Of a stretch of 64,000 bases of DNA, positions 37,607 through 47,330 are shown piece after piece. Under the pieces are notes generated by a model that was given only the letters and a program-made list of their open reading frames with translations, had not been told where the DNA came from and made no database searches. The stretch spans positions 51,873 through 115,872 of the forward strand of contig CAJWAA010000006.1 of the NCBI GenBank assembly GCA_913020295.1, given 5' to 3'. The first letter of the stretch is position 1; the number at the start of each line of letters is the position of its first letter. This DNA comes from an uncultured Flavobacteriaceae bacterium (GTDB taxonomy: Bacteria > Bacteroidota > Bacteroidia > Flavobacteriales > Flavobacteriaceae). Position numbers and translations under genes: made by a program.

Positions 37607-37642
37607 AAATAACTAACTGTATTTAAAATTGTAGTGAAAAAA

Positions 37643-37673
37643 TTTTAAAGCTGATGGTTTTGTAATATTTTTG
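37643..37673 (+). promoter_or_regulatory. Candidate promoter of the thrABC operon
   Basis: TATTTTTG at 37666-37673 fits TAnnTTTG exactly, with TTTT at 37643-37646 in the -33 position (19-base spacer). The thrA start is about 237 bases downstream, so the transcript would have a leader of more than 200 bases. Confidence 0.45.
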
Positions 37674-37762
37674 CCGAGATGTTTATCAAGGTTTTAAATA
37701 TTATTGTTATTACACAGTACATAAGGTATAATTTCAGAGATTTTTCTCCTTTTACCTCTTCT

Positions 37763-37798
37763 ATGACCACCCCTATGGGGGTAGATCATTACATATAA
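37763..37798 (+). promoter_or_regulatory. Possible leader mini-ORF and hairpin before thrA
   Basis: An 11-codon mini-ORF (MTTPMGVDHYI, then TAA) lies within the long thrA leader. It starts with two Thr codons and contains a perfect 5-bp hairpin ACCCC/GGGGT (37769-37773 with 37778-37782). It might be a regulatory leader for threonine or methionine supply, but I see no clear terminator/antiterminator pair after it. Confidence 0.25.
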
Positions 37799-37910
37799 TC
37801 CTATGACAACTTGCACTCAAATCTCTGATCTGATATCAAATTATTCTAATCATCACAAGTCAATTAAGCCTATCATATTCAAGTGTAGGGCTATAAAGAA
37901 AAATTTATAA

Positions 37911-40358
37911 ATGAAAGTTCTAAAATTTGGCGGAACATCTGTAGCAACCTCAGAAAGCCTTTCTAATGTCATCAAAATTGTGAAAAATCAGGAAAGTGCG
38001 GTAGCAGTTGTAGTATCGGCATTTGGAGGGGTTACTGATTTACTTATAGAGATGCTTTCCTTGGCCCAATCTGGTGATGAAAAATACAAAGACATTCTAT
38101 TAAAAGTCGAAAAACAGCATTTAGAAACAATCAAAAAATTCATTCCCATTGAGCACCAAAGTGCCATAATCAGTTTCTTAAAAAAAAACATCAATGAAAT
38201 AGAATCTCGTCTAGATGCCATTCATCTTCTGGAGGAGGCAACCCCAAAAAATAATGCTAACATAGCCTCATATGGAGAATTACTTTCGAGTAAAATCATT
38301 CATAGTATTTTTCATTACAATGAAATTGAATCTGAATTAAAAGACAGTAGAGATATAATAAAAACTACCCTTCATAATGGTGTTGATATAGTTAATCATC
38401 AAATTACTGAAGAGAAAATTAAAAAGTTTTTTAGCGGCAAACGCTCAAATGTGGTTCTTTTGCCTGGTTTTATTTCCAGTAATGTCTCCGGGGAGACCAC
38501 TACCTTGGGTAGAGGAGGTTCTGACTATTCTGCTGCGCTCATAGCAGCTGCCACACAATCAGAATCACTTGAGATTTGGTCGGATGTCAGTGGTATGTTC
38601 ACTGCTAATCCAAAAATCGTCGCCCAAGCCAAGCCCATAGAAAAATTGAGTTATTATGAGGCAATGGAGCTTTCTCATTTTGGAGCCAAAGTGATTTACC
38701 CTCCTACACTACAACCCATCATTGAGAAAAAAATCCCTGTTTTTATCAAAAACACCTTCGTTCCCGAGGATCGAGGGACCCTAATTGACGGTACCCCTGG
38801 CTCAGAAAATGGCGAGATTGTCAAAGGAATCAGTCATATTGATAAGGTGGCATTAATCAATTTGGAGGGAAGCGGCATGGTAGGAATCACTGGTTTTTCT
38901 AAAAGGTTTTTTGAGGCATTATCCGATAGTAATATAAATGTAATTTTGATCACACAGGCTTCATCGGAACACTCAATTTGTATTGCGGTAAAAGAGGAGG
39001 AAGAATTAGAAGCAAAAAAAGCATTAGATAAAAAATTTGCTTTTGAAATTTCCAATAATAAACTTGCTCCAGCTCAAATTGAAAAAGATATGGTAAACAT
39101 CGCTGTGGTTGGTGAAAAAATGAAAGATCATCAAGGCATCAGTGGAAAACTGTTTAGCAGTCTCGGAGCAAATAATATAAATATCAGGGCCATTGCCCAA
39201 GGTGCTTCAGAGAGAAATATCTCCATAATCATTGATCAGAAGAATGTTACCAAAGCAATAAACACTCTTCATGAAAGTTTTTTTGAAGCACAAATCAAGG
39301 AATTGAATCTCTTTATTACGGGAGTAGGAAACGTAGGCAGCAAGCTTTTGGAGCAAATTGAAAAGCAAACAGAATATCTGATTGAAAATCTAAGGTTAAA
39401 AATTCGCGTTATCGCGCTATCCAACTCCAAAAAAATGGTTTTGGGAGAGGATGCCCTCGACCTAAGAGGATGGAAACTACAACTAAGGGAAAGCCAAATC
39501 AAAGCAAACAGGGATTTGTTTTTTGAACATGTAAAAAGACTCAATCTACGTAACAGTATTTTTGTTGACAATACAGCAAGTGAGATCGTTGCCAGGGAAT
39601 ACGCACTATACCTTAACAATAACGTGGGGGTGGTTACTTGTAACAAAATCGCAGCAGCTGATGAATTAATCAACTACCTGAATCTCAAAAAAATTTCCAG
39701 AAAATTTGGAAGCCCTTATTTATTTGAAACAAATGTGGGAGCAGGATTACCCATTATTGATACACTCAACAATCTGATTGCATCTGGAGACCAAATCATC
39801 AAAATTCAAGCAGTTTTATCGGGTAGTCTCAATTTTGTATTCAACAATTTCAAAAGTGGAGTCTCTTTTCACGATGTCGTCTTAGAAGCACAACAACAGG
39901 GTTTCACCGAGCCCGATCCCAAAATTGATCTTAGTGGCATCGATGTAGCGCGGAAAATATTGATCTTAGCTAGAGAAAGCGGAATGGAGATTGAATTGGA
40001 AGAAATTGAAAATGAAGCCTTTTTACCGAGAGAGTGCCTGGATACTAAAGACAATAAATCATTTTTTGAGTCCTTATCAAAACACAGTGAGCATTTTGAA
40101 AAAATGCTTGAAAATGCTGAAAGACAAGGTGCAAAAATGAAATATGTAGCGCAACTGGAGAACCGTAAAGCAAAAGTTGGAATTCAGCTAGTCAAGGAGG
40201 GGCATGACTTCTATAACTTGGAAGGAAGTGATAATATAATTCTTTTTTATACTAACCGTTACAAAGAACAACCATTGATAGTCAAGGGAGCTGGAGCGGG
40301 AGCCGAAGTTACTGCCTCAGGCATTTTTGCTGATATTATAAGAATTGGAAAGCAATAA
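37911..40358 (+). CDS. thrA: Bifunctional aspartate kinase / homoserine dehydrogenase I
   Basis: An 815-residue fusion for the first and third steps from aspartate to homoserine. KFGGTSVA at residues 4-11 opens the kinase domain, which has TTLGRGGSDY near 203. Two ACT regulatory domains lie at about 310-460. The dehydrogenase begins near 465 with a Rossmann motif (ITGVGNVGS), and its GLPIIDTLNNL motif is near 615. The ACT domains imply feedback by threonine. thrB starts one base after its stop, so thrABC forms one operon. Confidence 0.96.
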   Translation: MKVLKFGGTSVATSESLSNVIKIVKNQESAVAVVVSAFGGVTDLLIEMLSLAQSGDEKYKDILLKVEKQHLETIKKFIPIEHQSAIISFLKKNINEIESRLDAIHLLEEATPKNNANIASYGELLSSKIIHSIFHYNEIESELKDSRDIIKTTLHNGVDIVNHQITEEKIKKFFSGKRSNVVLLPGFISSNVSGETTTLGRGGSDYSAALIAAATQSESLEIWSDVSGMFTANPKIVAQAKPIEKLSYYEAMELSHFGAKVIYPPTLQPIIEKKIPVFIKNTFVPEDRGTLIDGTPGSENGEIVKGISHIDKVALINLEGSGMVGITGFSKRFFEALSDSNINVILITQASSEHSICIAVKEEEELEAKKALDKKFAFEISNNKLAPAQIEKDMVNIAVVGEKMKDHQGISGKLFSSLGANNINIRAIAQGASERNISIIIDQKNVTKAINTLHESFFEAQIKELNLFITGVGNVGSKLLEQIEKQTEYLIENLRLKIRVIALSNSKKMVLGEDALDLRGWKLQLRESQIKANRDLFFEHVKRLNLRNSIFVDNTASEIVAREYALYLNNNVGVVTCNKIAAADELINYLNLKKISRKFGSPYLFETNVGAGLPIIDTLNNLIASGDQIIKIQAVLSGSLNFVFNNFKSGVSFHDVVLEAQQQGFTEPDPKIDLSGIDVARKILILARESGMEIELEEIENEAFLPRECLDTKDNKSFFESLSKHSEHFEKMLENAERQGAKMKYVAQLENRKAKVGIQLVKEGHDFYNLEGSDNIILFYTNRYKEQPLIVKGAGAGAEVTASGIFADIIRIGKQ

Positions 40359-40359
40359 A

Positions 40360-41286
40360 ATGGAGGAAATCAAGATTTTTGCTCCAGCAAGCGTAGCTAA
40401 TGTATCCTGTGGCTTTGATGTACTAGGTTTTTGTCTTGAACCTGTTGGTGATAAAATGATCATTCGTAAAACCGATTCGTCAGGCATTAGGATTACCAAA
40501 ATAGAGGGACAAGATCTTCCACTTGACGTAAAAAACAATGTAGCAGGAGTTGCTGCAGAGGCATTGCTCAAAGAACACCCTGTCGAGTTTGGTTTCGAAA
40601 TTGAAATCTATAAAAATATTAAAGCAGGCAGTGGCATTGGAAGTAGTGCCGCCAGTTCTGCCGGAGCAGTTTTTGGTATAAATAAACTTTTGAATAGCCC
40701 GTTTACCGCCCATGAGTTGATACATTTTGCTATGCAGGGGGAGGTGTTAGCTAGTGGATCTGCTCATGCCGATAATGTAGCTCCCTTACTTTTAGGTGGG
40801 ATCACTCTGGTAAGATCCACTGATCCAATCGATGTGATTCAACTCCCTGTTCCCATTGAATTGTCAGCGGTCATCTTGCATCCCAAGATTGAATTAAAAA
40901 CCATGCACGCACGTGAAATAATCAAAAAAAATGTGACTTTGGAAAAAGCCATTGTACAATGGGGAAATTTGGGTGCTTTTGTATCTTCCTTGTATAATGA
41001 AGACTATGATTTGATGTCAAGAAGTCTGAAAGACGTAATCGTAGAACCAATGCGGTCACTTTTGATCCCTGAGTTTGAATCGCTCAAAAAAGCTTCCAAT
41101 GATGCAGGAGCATTGGGTTTTGGAATTTCCGGTTCCGGTCCCTCAGTATTTGCTTTGACTAAGGGAATCGACAGCGCGGAAAAGGTTTTCAGGTCCTTGG
41201 AACAGATCATTTCTTCAATTGGTATAGATTTTGATTTTTACTTATCAAAAATAAACCAACAAGGTATAAAAATCTTACCTAATTAA
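40360..41286 (+). CDS. thrB: Homoserine kinase
   Basis: About 308 residues of a GHMP kinase that phosphorylates homoserine. The ATP loop GSGIGSSAASSAGAV is near residue 90, and the C-terminal motif GFGISGSGPSVFAL near 250. I take the ATG at 40360, one base after the thrA stop; an upstream TTG at 40345 would overlap thrA and adds nothing conserved. thrC begins on the very next base after its stop. Confidence 0.95.
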   Translation: MEEIKIFAPASVANVSCGFDVLGFCLEPVGDKMIIRKTDSSGIRITKIEGQDLPLDVKNNVAGVAAEALLKEHPVEFGFEIEIYKNIKAGSGIGSSAASSAGAVFGINKLLNSPFTAHELIHFAMQGEVLASGSAHADNVAPLLLGGITLVRSTDPIDVIQLPVPIELSAVILHPKIELKTMHAREIIKKNVTLEKAIVQWGNLGAFVSSLYNEDYDLMSRSLKDVIVEPMRSLLIPEFESLKKASNDAGALGFGISGSGPSVFALTKGIDSAEKVFRSLEQIISSIGIDFDFYLSKINQQGIKILPN

Positions 41287-42579
41287 ATGAGGTATTTCAG
41301 TCTTAACTATAACTCAAAAAACACTCTTTTTCAAGATGCCGTTAAAAAAGGCTTAGCGCCTGACAGAGGTTTATATTTTCCAGAAAGGATTCCAAAGCTT
41401 TCTAAAAGTTTTTTTGATGGTATTGATAAAATGAGTATACCCGAAATGGCCTACCGTGTTATTAAACCATATATTGGAAATCAAATATTTAAAGATAAAC
41501 TGATGGAAATTGTTTCAGAGACACTTGATTTTGACTTTCCTATCATAGAAATTACCAATGATATTGGAGCCTTAGAGTTATTCCACGGACCAACCCTTGC
41601 TTTCAAAGACGTTGGGGCAAGGTTCATGGCTCGCGCATTGGGACATCTTAATGAAACCAGCAAAGAAAAAATAACGGTGTTGGTAGCTACTTCAGGGGAC
41701 ACTGGAGGGGCTGTAGCCAATGGCTTTTTGGGTATAAAGGGTATCAACGTCATAATCTTATATCCCAAAGGTAAAATCAGCGAAATTCAAGAAAAGCAAC
41801 TGACAACCCTGGGACAAAACATCACTGCAATGAAAGTTGACGGAGTATTTGACGATTGTCAAGAAATGGTAAAAACGGCTTTTCTCGATCCCGCTTTATC
41901 TGAGGTAAATCTCACATCTGCCAACTCCATTAATATCGCTAGATGGTTGCCCCAAATGTTTTATTATTTTATAGCCTACAGAAGTCTCAAAAGTAAAAAC
42001 AAAAAACTGGTATTCTCCGTTCCAAGTGGAAATTTCGGCAATATCTGTGCCGGAATAATGGCGCAGCAAATGGGACTACCAATTGATCATTTTATAGCAA
42101 GTACGAATGTAAACGACGCTGTTCCTCGTTACTTAGAAACAGGAGCTTATTATCCTAAACCTACACTTCAGACCATATCCAATGCTATGGATGTAGGAAA
42201 CCCCAGCAACTTCGTCAGAATTCAAAAAATATTTAACAACGATCTTGTCAAGATGAAAAAAATACTCTCAGGTTTTCGGTTCACAGATCAAGATACTAAA
42301 AAAGCTATGAAAGAAATTCATAAAATTAGTGGCTATGTAGCTGACCCACATGGTGCAGTAGGATATTTAGGTCTCAAAGAGTATTTTTTGAATCAAAAAG
42401 AGAATCTTTATGGTGTATTCTTAGAAACTGCACACCCATCGAAATTCTTAGACTCAGTGAATCAAACCCTTAACTTAGAAGTCCAGATACCTAATCGGCT
42501 CAAAGAAACCCTCTCTAGAAACAAATTCAGTATTCCCATTAAAGATTACAGTGAACTCAGAGACTATTTACTGAATTAA
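41287..42579 (+). CDS. thrC: Threonine synthase
   Basis: A 430-residue PLP enzyme that makes threonine from phosphohomoserine. The PLP lysine is Lys107 in TLAFKDVGARF, the phosphate loop precursor ATSGDTGGAVANGF is near 135-148, and SVPSGNFGNICAG is near 243. It is the last gene of thrABC. Its last 12 bases overlap the end of the convergent aminopeptidase gene. Confidence 0.96.
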   Translation: MRYFSLNYNSKNTLFQDAVKKGLAPDRGLYFPERIPKLSKSFFDGIDKMSIPEMAYRVIKPYIGNQIFKDKLMEIVSETLDFDFPIIEITNDIGALELFHGPTLAFKDVGARFMARALGHLNETSKEKITVLVATSGDTGGAVANGFLGIKGINVIILYPKGKISEIQEKQLTTLGQNITAMKVDGVFDDCQEMVKTAFLDPALSEVNLTSANSINIARWLPQMFYYFIAYRSLKSKNKKLVFSVPSGNFGNICAGIMAQQMGLPIDHFIASTNVNDAVPRYLETGAYYPKPTLQTISNAMDVGNPSNFVRIQKIFNNDLVKMKKILSGFRFTDQDTKKAMKEIHKISGYVADPHGAVGYLGLKEYFLNQKENLYGVFLETAHPSKFLDSVNQTLNLEVQIPNRLKETLSRNKFSIPIKDYSELRDYLLN

Positions 42580-44214
42580 GGTCATCATATCAGGCAAAAT
42601 AAAATCTTTTAAAACACTTTCCTTCCGCATCATGGCCTCAATGCCTTCCCAATCTCTCGGTGCACCTGCTGATAGATTGACTGGACCGTCCTCAGTGATC
42701 AAAATGTCATCCTCAATACGAATACCAATATTCCACCACCTGGGATCACAAGGACTGTTCTTGGGTATATATATACCTGGTTCAACAGTAATGATCATGT
42801 TGGACTCTAAATACCCATAATTACCCGGGTCGTGAACATCCAATCCAATATGGTGGGAAAGACCGTGAGGATAGTATTTTTTTGCCTCAGAGTACTCGCT
42901 AATAATCCCCAACCCAAGTAATCCCTCAGCTATTATATCATATGATAATTGAAATAATGATCTAAAACTATTTCCAACCTTAGCTCCATTTATAGCTGCT
43001 TCTTGTGAGGCATAAACAATTTTATACAAAGCCTTTTGTTCTGGACTGAAAACACCGTTGGCAGGAACGGTTCGGGTGACATCTGCTGTGTAACCATAAA
43101 ATTCTGCACCCAAATCCATCAAAACCAATTGATTATCTAACTCTTTTTTGTCATTTTCTATGTAATGCAAAACACATCCGTTTTCTCCTGCACCAACTAT
43201 AGAGGGATAACCCTCGTCAGCGGCACCGTATTTGCGATAAACAAACTCATGAATGCCTTGAATCTCTCTTTCGCTCATTTTAGGATGCATGGCTTTCATT
43301 ACTTCAATTTGCCCTACAACAGAAATGGCAACCGCTTTTTTGAGTAGCTCAATTTCATCATTCGTTTTGATTTCTCTCATATCGGCCATTATAGAGGGTA
43401 TAGTTTCAATATCAAAATTATAATTTCTTAACTCCAAAGCTGTTTTTCTTTGTATCTCATTGTAGTGTTTTTGGAGTGGATTTTTAACAAATCCTTTAAT
43501 TATTTCATTTTCTATTAAGCTACTATCCTGCTGGACAATGTTATATAATTTCTCTACGGTTTGGTCGAGATTATTCTCATCGGAAGACAATATTGTTTGA
43601 TATGCTAATTGAAGTAGAGGGCTAAAATCAACTGGTAGATTGATAGCGTCCCTAAATGCAGCTTTAAGATCAAAAAGATCATTAGGATCATCTACTTTAT
43701 ACCTTTTACCATTCTTAAAAACATACATTTTTTGATTTCGAATATCATTTTTAAATTCAAGCATTAAAACATCATCAAATGAATCTAAATACTGAATATC
43801 TGCCTTGAAGGCTTTTCGCTCAGCTACTCGATCAAATCCTAATTGCTTGACGTGTTCAAGACTATAACGTTTACCGTTCCACATTTCCATATAATTATCA
43901 CGCTCTGGTACATATATTTTTTCAAAATAACTTCCCTGTCGATCTCTTTGTGGATTTTTGTAAATCAAAATAACCGAATGGGGTTGGTGCCAACCAGTCA
44001 AATAAAAAAAATGGGGGTCTTGATGGTAAACATAATCCACGTCATTGGCTCGGTTTCTGATTGGTGCACTAAACAATACAGCTACAGAATTGTCTGGCAT
44101 CTTATCACGGAATGACTTCCTTATATTTTGGTAGTGTTCTGGGGTTAACTTTGATTTTTGAGCATATCCAAATGAGAAACAAATTAGAATAATCGATACT
44201 ATGAAACTTTTCAT
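42568..44214 (-). CDS. Secreted aminopeptidase P-family (M24B) metallopeptidase
   Basis: A 548-residue Xaa-Pro aminopeptidase-like protein. Residues 1-18 form a signal peptide ending FGYAQ, so it acts in the periplasm. The N-terminal creatinase-like domain is followed by the pita-bread domain with metal ligands in LMDLGAEFYGYTADVTR, the His of YYPHGLSHHIGLDVHD, the Glu of ITVEPGIY and the Glu of GIRIEDD. It overlaps thrC tail to tail by 12 bases. It should trim proline-containing peptides. Confidence 0.93.
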   Translation of the reverse strand: MKSFIVSIILICFSFGYAQKSKLTPEHYQNIRKSFRDKMPDNSVAVLFSAPIRNRANDVDYVYHQDPHFFYLTGWHQPHSVILIYKNPQRDRQGSYFEKIYVPERDNYMEMWNGKRYSLEHVKQLGFDRVAERKAFKADIQYLDSFDDVLMLEFKNDIRNQKMYVFKNGKRYKVDDPNDLFDLKAAFRDAINLPVDFSPLLQLAYQTILSSDENNLDQTVEKLYNIVQQDSSLIENEIIKGFVKNPLQKHYNEIQRKTALELRNYNFDIETIPSIMADMREIKTNDEIELLKKAVAISVVGQIEVMKAMHPKMSEREIQGIHEFVYRKYGAADEGYPSIVGAGENGCVLHYIENDKKELDNQLVLMDLGAEFYGYTADVTRTVPANGVFSPEQKALYKIVYASQEAAINGAKVGNSFRSLFQLSYDIIAEGLLGLGIISEYSEAKKYYPHGLSHHIGLDVHDPGNYGYLESNMIITVEPGIYIPKNSPCDPRWWNIGIRIEDDILITEDGPVNLSAGAPRDWEGIEAMMRKESVLKDFILPDMMTLIQ

Positions 44215-44295
44215 ACTTAAGATTTTGCAAAGTTTTTAGGCTTAATAATAAATACACTTGTTATCTAAAAGTAATATTTTTGTTAAAAATACAAC

Positions 44296-45384
44296 ATGAA
44301 GAAAACCCCATTTTTTGAGATTCACTCCCGATTGGGTGCAAAAATGTCTCTTTTCGGAGGCCATCAGATGCCGATTCAGTATAGAGGAGTCCAAGAAGAA
44401 CATTTGGCAGTAAGACAAAATATAGGTGTTTTTGATGTTTCACATATGGGAGAATTTTGGGTGGAAGGACCCAATGCATTAGATCTATTACAGTACATTT
44501 GTAGCAATGACATTTCAAAACTAATACCCGGTAAAGCTCAATATAATTATCTTCCCAATGAAGATGGCGGAGTGGTTGATGACCTGATTGTTTATCAACT
44601 CAATGCCGAAAAATACCTTCTTGTGGTCAATGCTTCTAATATAGAAAAAGACTGGGATCACATTTTAAAACACAACAAAAAATTCAATGCAGGGCTTGAA
44701 GATGTGTCAAAAGAAACTGCCTTGTTGGCCATACAAGGTCCCAAGGCCATAATGGCGATGCAGTCCATTAGCGATGCCCGATTAGATCTTTTGTCTAACT
44801 ACAGCCATACTACAAATACTTTTGCTGGAGTCAAAGATGTTATGGTTGCTACCACTGGCTATACTGGCGCTGGGGGAATCGAAATCTATTTTGATGTTAC
44901 CAAGGCTGATAAAGTATGGAATGGTGTAATGAAGGCAGGTGCAGATTTTGGAATTTTACCTATTGGACTTGCCGCTCGAGACACTTTACGTTTAGAAATG
45001 GGTTATTGTCTTTATGGAAATGAGATTGACGATAATACCTCCCCTATAAGCGCAGGACTTAGATGGGTGACCAAGCCACTTACTGGTTTTTTAAGTGCTT
45101 CACTGCTCCAAAAATCAATCCAAGAGGGCACAAAAGAAAAACTCATTGGTTTTAAAATTGATGAAAGAGGTATTCCTCGCTCTGGTTATATACTTTTTGA
45201 CAGTGACCAAAACACTATAGGGAGGGTTACTTCAGGAACACATTCCCCCTCACTCAACAGGGGTATAGGTCTGGGCTATGTCAATACTGCTTTTTCAAAA
45301 CCCGGGCATAAATTATACGTCCAGATTAGAGAAAAACTAGTACCTGCCACAGTGGTAAAACTTCCCTTTGTAAAGCTCTCTTAA
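44296..45384 (+). CDS. gcvT: Glycine cleavage system T protein (aminomethyltransferase)
   Basis: A 362-residue folate-dependent enzyme that takes the aminomethyl group from lipoylated H protein and releases ammonia. MSLFGGHQMPIQYRGVQEEH near the start and FDVSHMGEF near 50 are the family signature, with YTGAGGIEIYF near 198 and GLAARDTLRLEMG near 227. Length is typical. P and H protein genes are not in the window. The next gene follows 15 bases later. Confidence 0.96.
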   Translation: MKKTPFFEIHSRLGAKMSLFGGHQMPIQYRGVQEEHLAVRQNIGVFDVSHMGEFWVEGPNALDLLQYICSNDISKLIPGKAQYNYLPNEDGGVVDDLIVYQLNAEKYLLVVNASNIEKDWDHILKHNKKFNAGLEDVSKETALLAIQGPKAIMAMQSISDARLDLLSNYSHTTNTFAGVKDVMVATTGYTGAGGIEIYFDVTKADKVWNGVMKAGADFGILPIGLAARDTLRLEMGYCLYGNEIDDNTSPISAGLRWVTKPLTGFLSASLLQKSIQEGTKEKLIGFKIDERGIPRSGYILFDSDQNTIGRVTSGTHSPSLNRGIGLGYVNTAFSKPGHKLYVQIREKLVPATVVKLPFVKLS

Positions 45385-45399
45385 AAACAATTAATACGG

Positions 45400-46224
45400 A
45401 TGAAAAGAATCTTGATTCTTGGAGCCAGTGGTTTTTTGGGAAATGCCCTTTATAAGGAATTAAATTCCTACTATGATACCTTTGGGACTTATTTCACTAA
45501 AAAAGGCTTTGGTCAAAACCAACATTTTTTTTATTTCGATGTTGAGGAGGGCGGTCTCGAAAGCATAATTAAAGAGGTCAAACCAAAACTAATCATCTCC
45601 GCTCTTAGAGGACCTTTTGATTCTTTAATCGAGATCCATCGATTTTTGATAGACTTAGTTGATCGATCCAATTGCAGGTTGATCTTTCTATCCTCTGCAA
45701 ATGTATTTGACACCTTCGAACACTTCCCCTCCTACGAATATGACAAGACATTATCGGAGAGCATCTATGGCAGATTCAAGATTAAAATTGAAAATGACCT
45801 CTTGCGCTTACCCACCACAAAGTATGTTTTAGTCCGTTTACCAATAGTCTTTGGTAATCACTCTCCCAGAATTCAGGAAATGGACGAGGCGATGAAAACC
45901 AAAAAATCCATCGAGGTATTCCCCAATACCATTATCAATGTCAACAACGACATTAAACTAAGTCAACAAATACATTTCATCATCAATCAACAACTCACAG
46001 GGATTTTTCATTTGGGCAGTACAGATTTAATTCATCATTTTGATTTTATCAAGTTAATAGTCAAAAAAAGATATCAAAAAAAAGCCGTGTTCAAACAAGT
46101 TTTCTCCACCAATCAAATGCGTTATTTGGCTGTACTAGCAAAGGAAAATAAACTGCCCAACAACCTTCTTTTTTCTTATACCGAAGTATTGGACGACCTA
46201 ACCTTAGCAAAAAAGGATTTTTAA
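45400..46224 (+). CDS. Sugar-nucleotide-type SDR reductase (RmlD-like)
   Basis: A 274-residue extended SDR. The Rossmann motif GASGFLG lies at residues 8-14, with a FLSSANVFD stretch near 102, and YEYDKTLSE around 115-123 where the catalytic Tyr/Lys region would be, although the classical Y-x3-K is not clean. It resembles dTDP-4-dehydrorhamnose reductases, but the substrate is not determined. It sits between gcvT and yebC. Confidence 0.75.
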   Translation: MKRILILGASGFLGNALYKELNSYYDTFGTYFTKKGFGQNQHFFYFDVEEGGLESIIKEVKPKLIISALRGPFDSLIEIHRFLIDLVDRSNCRLIFLSSANVFDTFEHFPSYEYDKTLSESIYGRFKIKIENDLLRLPTTKYVLVRLPIVFGNHSPRIQEMDEAMKTKKSIEVFPNTIINVNNDIKLSQQIHFIINQQLTGIFHLGSTDLIHHFDFIKLIVKKRYQKKAVFKQVFSTNQMRYLAVLAKENKLPNNLLFSYTEVLDDLTLAKKDF

Positions 46225-46231
46225 TTGTCTT

Positions 46232-46239
46232 TATATTTG
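46232..46239 (+). promoter_or_regulatory. Candidate -7 promoter box before yebC
   Basis: TATATTTG matches TAnnTTTG exactly and lies 20 bases before the start codon. No clear -33 element was found. Confidence 0.35.
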
Positions 46240-46259
46240 TGAAAAACAAACAATAAATT

Positions 46260-46976
46260 ATGGGAAGAGCCTTTGAATTTCGGAAAGCAAGAAAGATGAA
46301 AAGATGGTCTGCCATGGCCAAAACCTTTACCCGAATTGGAAAGGATATAGTAATAGCAGTTAAAGAGGGTGGCCCTGATCCTGAAAATAATTCAAGACTT
46401 CGGGCGGTGATACAAAACGCTAAAACCGCCAATATGCCCAAGGAGAACATTGATCGTGCAATTAAAAAAGCATCTGATAAGACTACCGAAAATTACAAGG
46501 AGGTATTTTTTGAGGGCTATGCTCCACACGGAATTGCCATAATAGTGGAAACTGCAACCGACAACAACAACCGAACTGTGGCCAATATCAGAAGTTACTT
46601 CAATAAATACAATGGAAACCTAGGTACATCTGGCTCTGTAGAATTTATGTTCGACCGAAGTTGTAATTTCAGAATCTCCGCAGAGGGTATCGATACGGAA
46701 GATTTGGAGTTAGAGTTCATCGACTTTGGAGTAGAGGAGGTGTTTGAAGATGAAGATGGAATTTTACTATATGCCCCTTTTGAAAATTTTGGAGTTATTC
46801 AAAAAGAGTTAGAAAACCGATCTATTGAAATCCTTTTCTCAGGATTTGACCGTATTCCAAAAATCACCAAACAACTCTCTAAAGAACACCAAGAGGAAGT
46901 TCTAAAACTGATCGAAAAGATAGAGGAGGACGATGATGTGCAAAACGTATATCATGGAATGAGTGCACAGGTATAG
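46260..46976 (+). CDS. yebC: YebC/PmpR-family protein
   Basis: A 238-residue protein of the TACO1/YebC family. The N-terminus MGRAFEFRKARKMKRW is nearly invariant in Bacteroidota homologues, with FTRIGKDI and ENIDRAIKKA following. Family members have been described as DNA-binding regulators and, more recently, as factors that help ribosomes pass proline-rich stretches. It has its own -7 box candidate. Downstream lies a possible gene relic. Confidence 0.93.
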   Translation: MGRAFEFRKARKMKRWSAMAKTFTRIGKDIVIAVKEGGPDPENNSRLRAVIQNAKTANMPKENIDRAIKKASDKTTENYKEVFFEGYAPHGIAIIVETATDNNNRTVANIRSYFNKYNGNLGTSGSVEFMFDRSCNFRISAEGIDTEDLELEFIDFGVEEVFEDEDGILLYAPFENFGVIQKELENRSIEILFSGFDRIPKITKQLSKEHQEEVLKLIEKIEEDDDVQNVYHGMSAQV

Positions 46977-47049
46977 TTTTTTAACTAAAATCTAAACCAA
47001 CAAAATTTTGTCCTAAAGAAAACATACTCTTTAAAATAAGGAATATTTA

Positions 47050-47330
47050 ATGAAATTAATAATTTTCTTATGTTTTGCTGTTATTGATTTGCAACGCTAT
47101 TTTTCAATACCAAAAAATAAAAACATCATCCTTGAAGGTCTAGTAGAAATTAAAATTGCTCACTAAAATTTAAAAAAGAGAATACAGGTGTCTTTAATAT
47201 CAAATACAATTTAGTAGATAATGCCCTATAATCGGTAAATGTATTTTTAGACCTTAGTAGCAAAGGCCATTAAAAATGAAGAATTAAAATTGTCCTTAAT
47301 CACAGCTGCTATGCTATATTGTAGAGGGAT
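47050..47330 (+). pseudogene. Possible decayed small secreted-protein gene (DUF2141-like by eye)
   Basis: A short frame from ATG 47050 (MKLIIFLCFAVIDLQ) looks like a signal peptide and stops after 38 codons. Further stretches in shifted frames continue the impression of a protein (KENTGVFNIKYNLVDNAL, then SVNVFLDLSSKGH), interrupted by stops. The order recalls small periplasmic DUF2141 proteins, but similarity is weak and it may be chance in AT-rich DNA. It covers most of the 330-base gap after yebC and runs into the 3' end of the convergent acyltransferase gene. Confidence 0.25.

Noticed and set aside
40345..40359. TTG start for thrB overlapping thrA
   Set aside because: The ATG at 40360, one base after the thrA stop, gives the conserved N-terminus without overlap.
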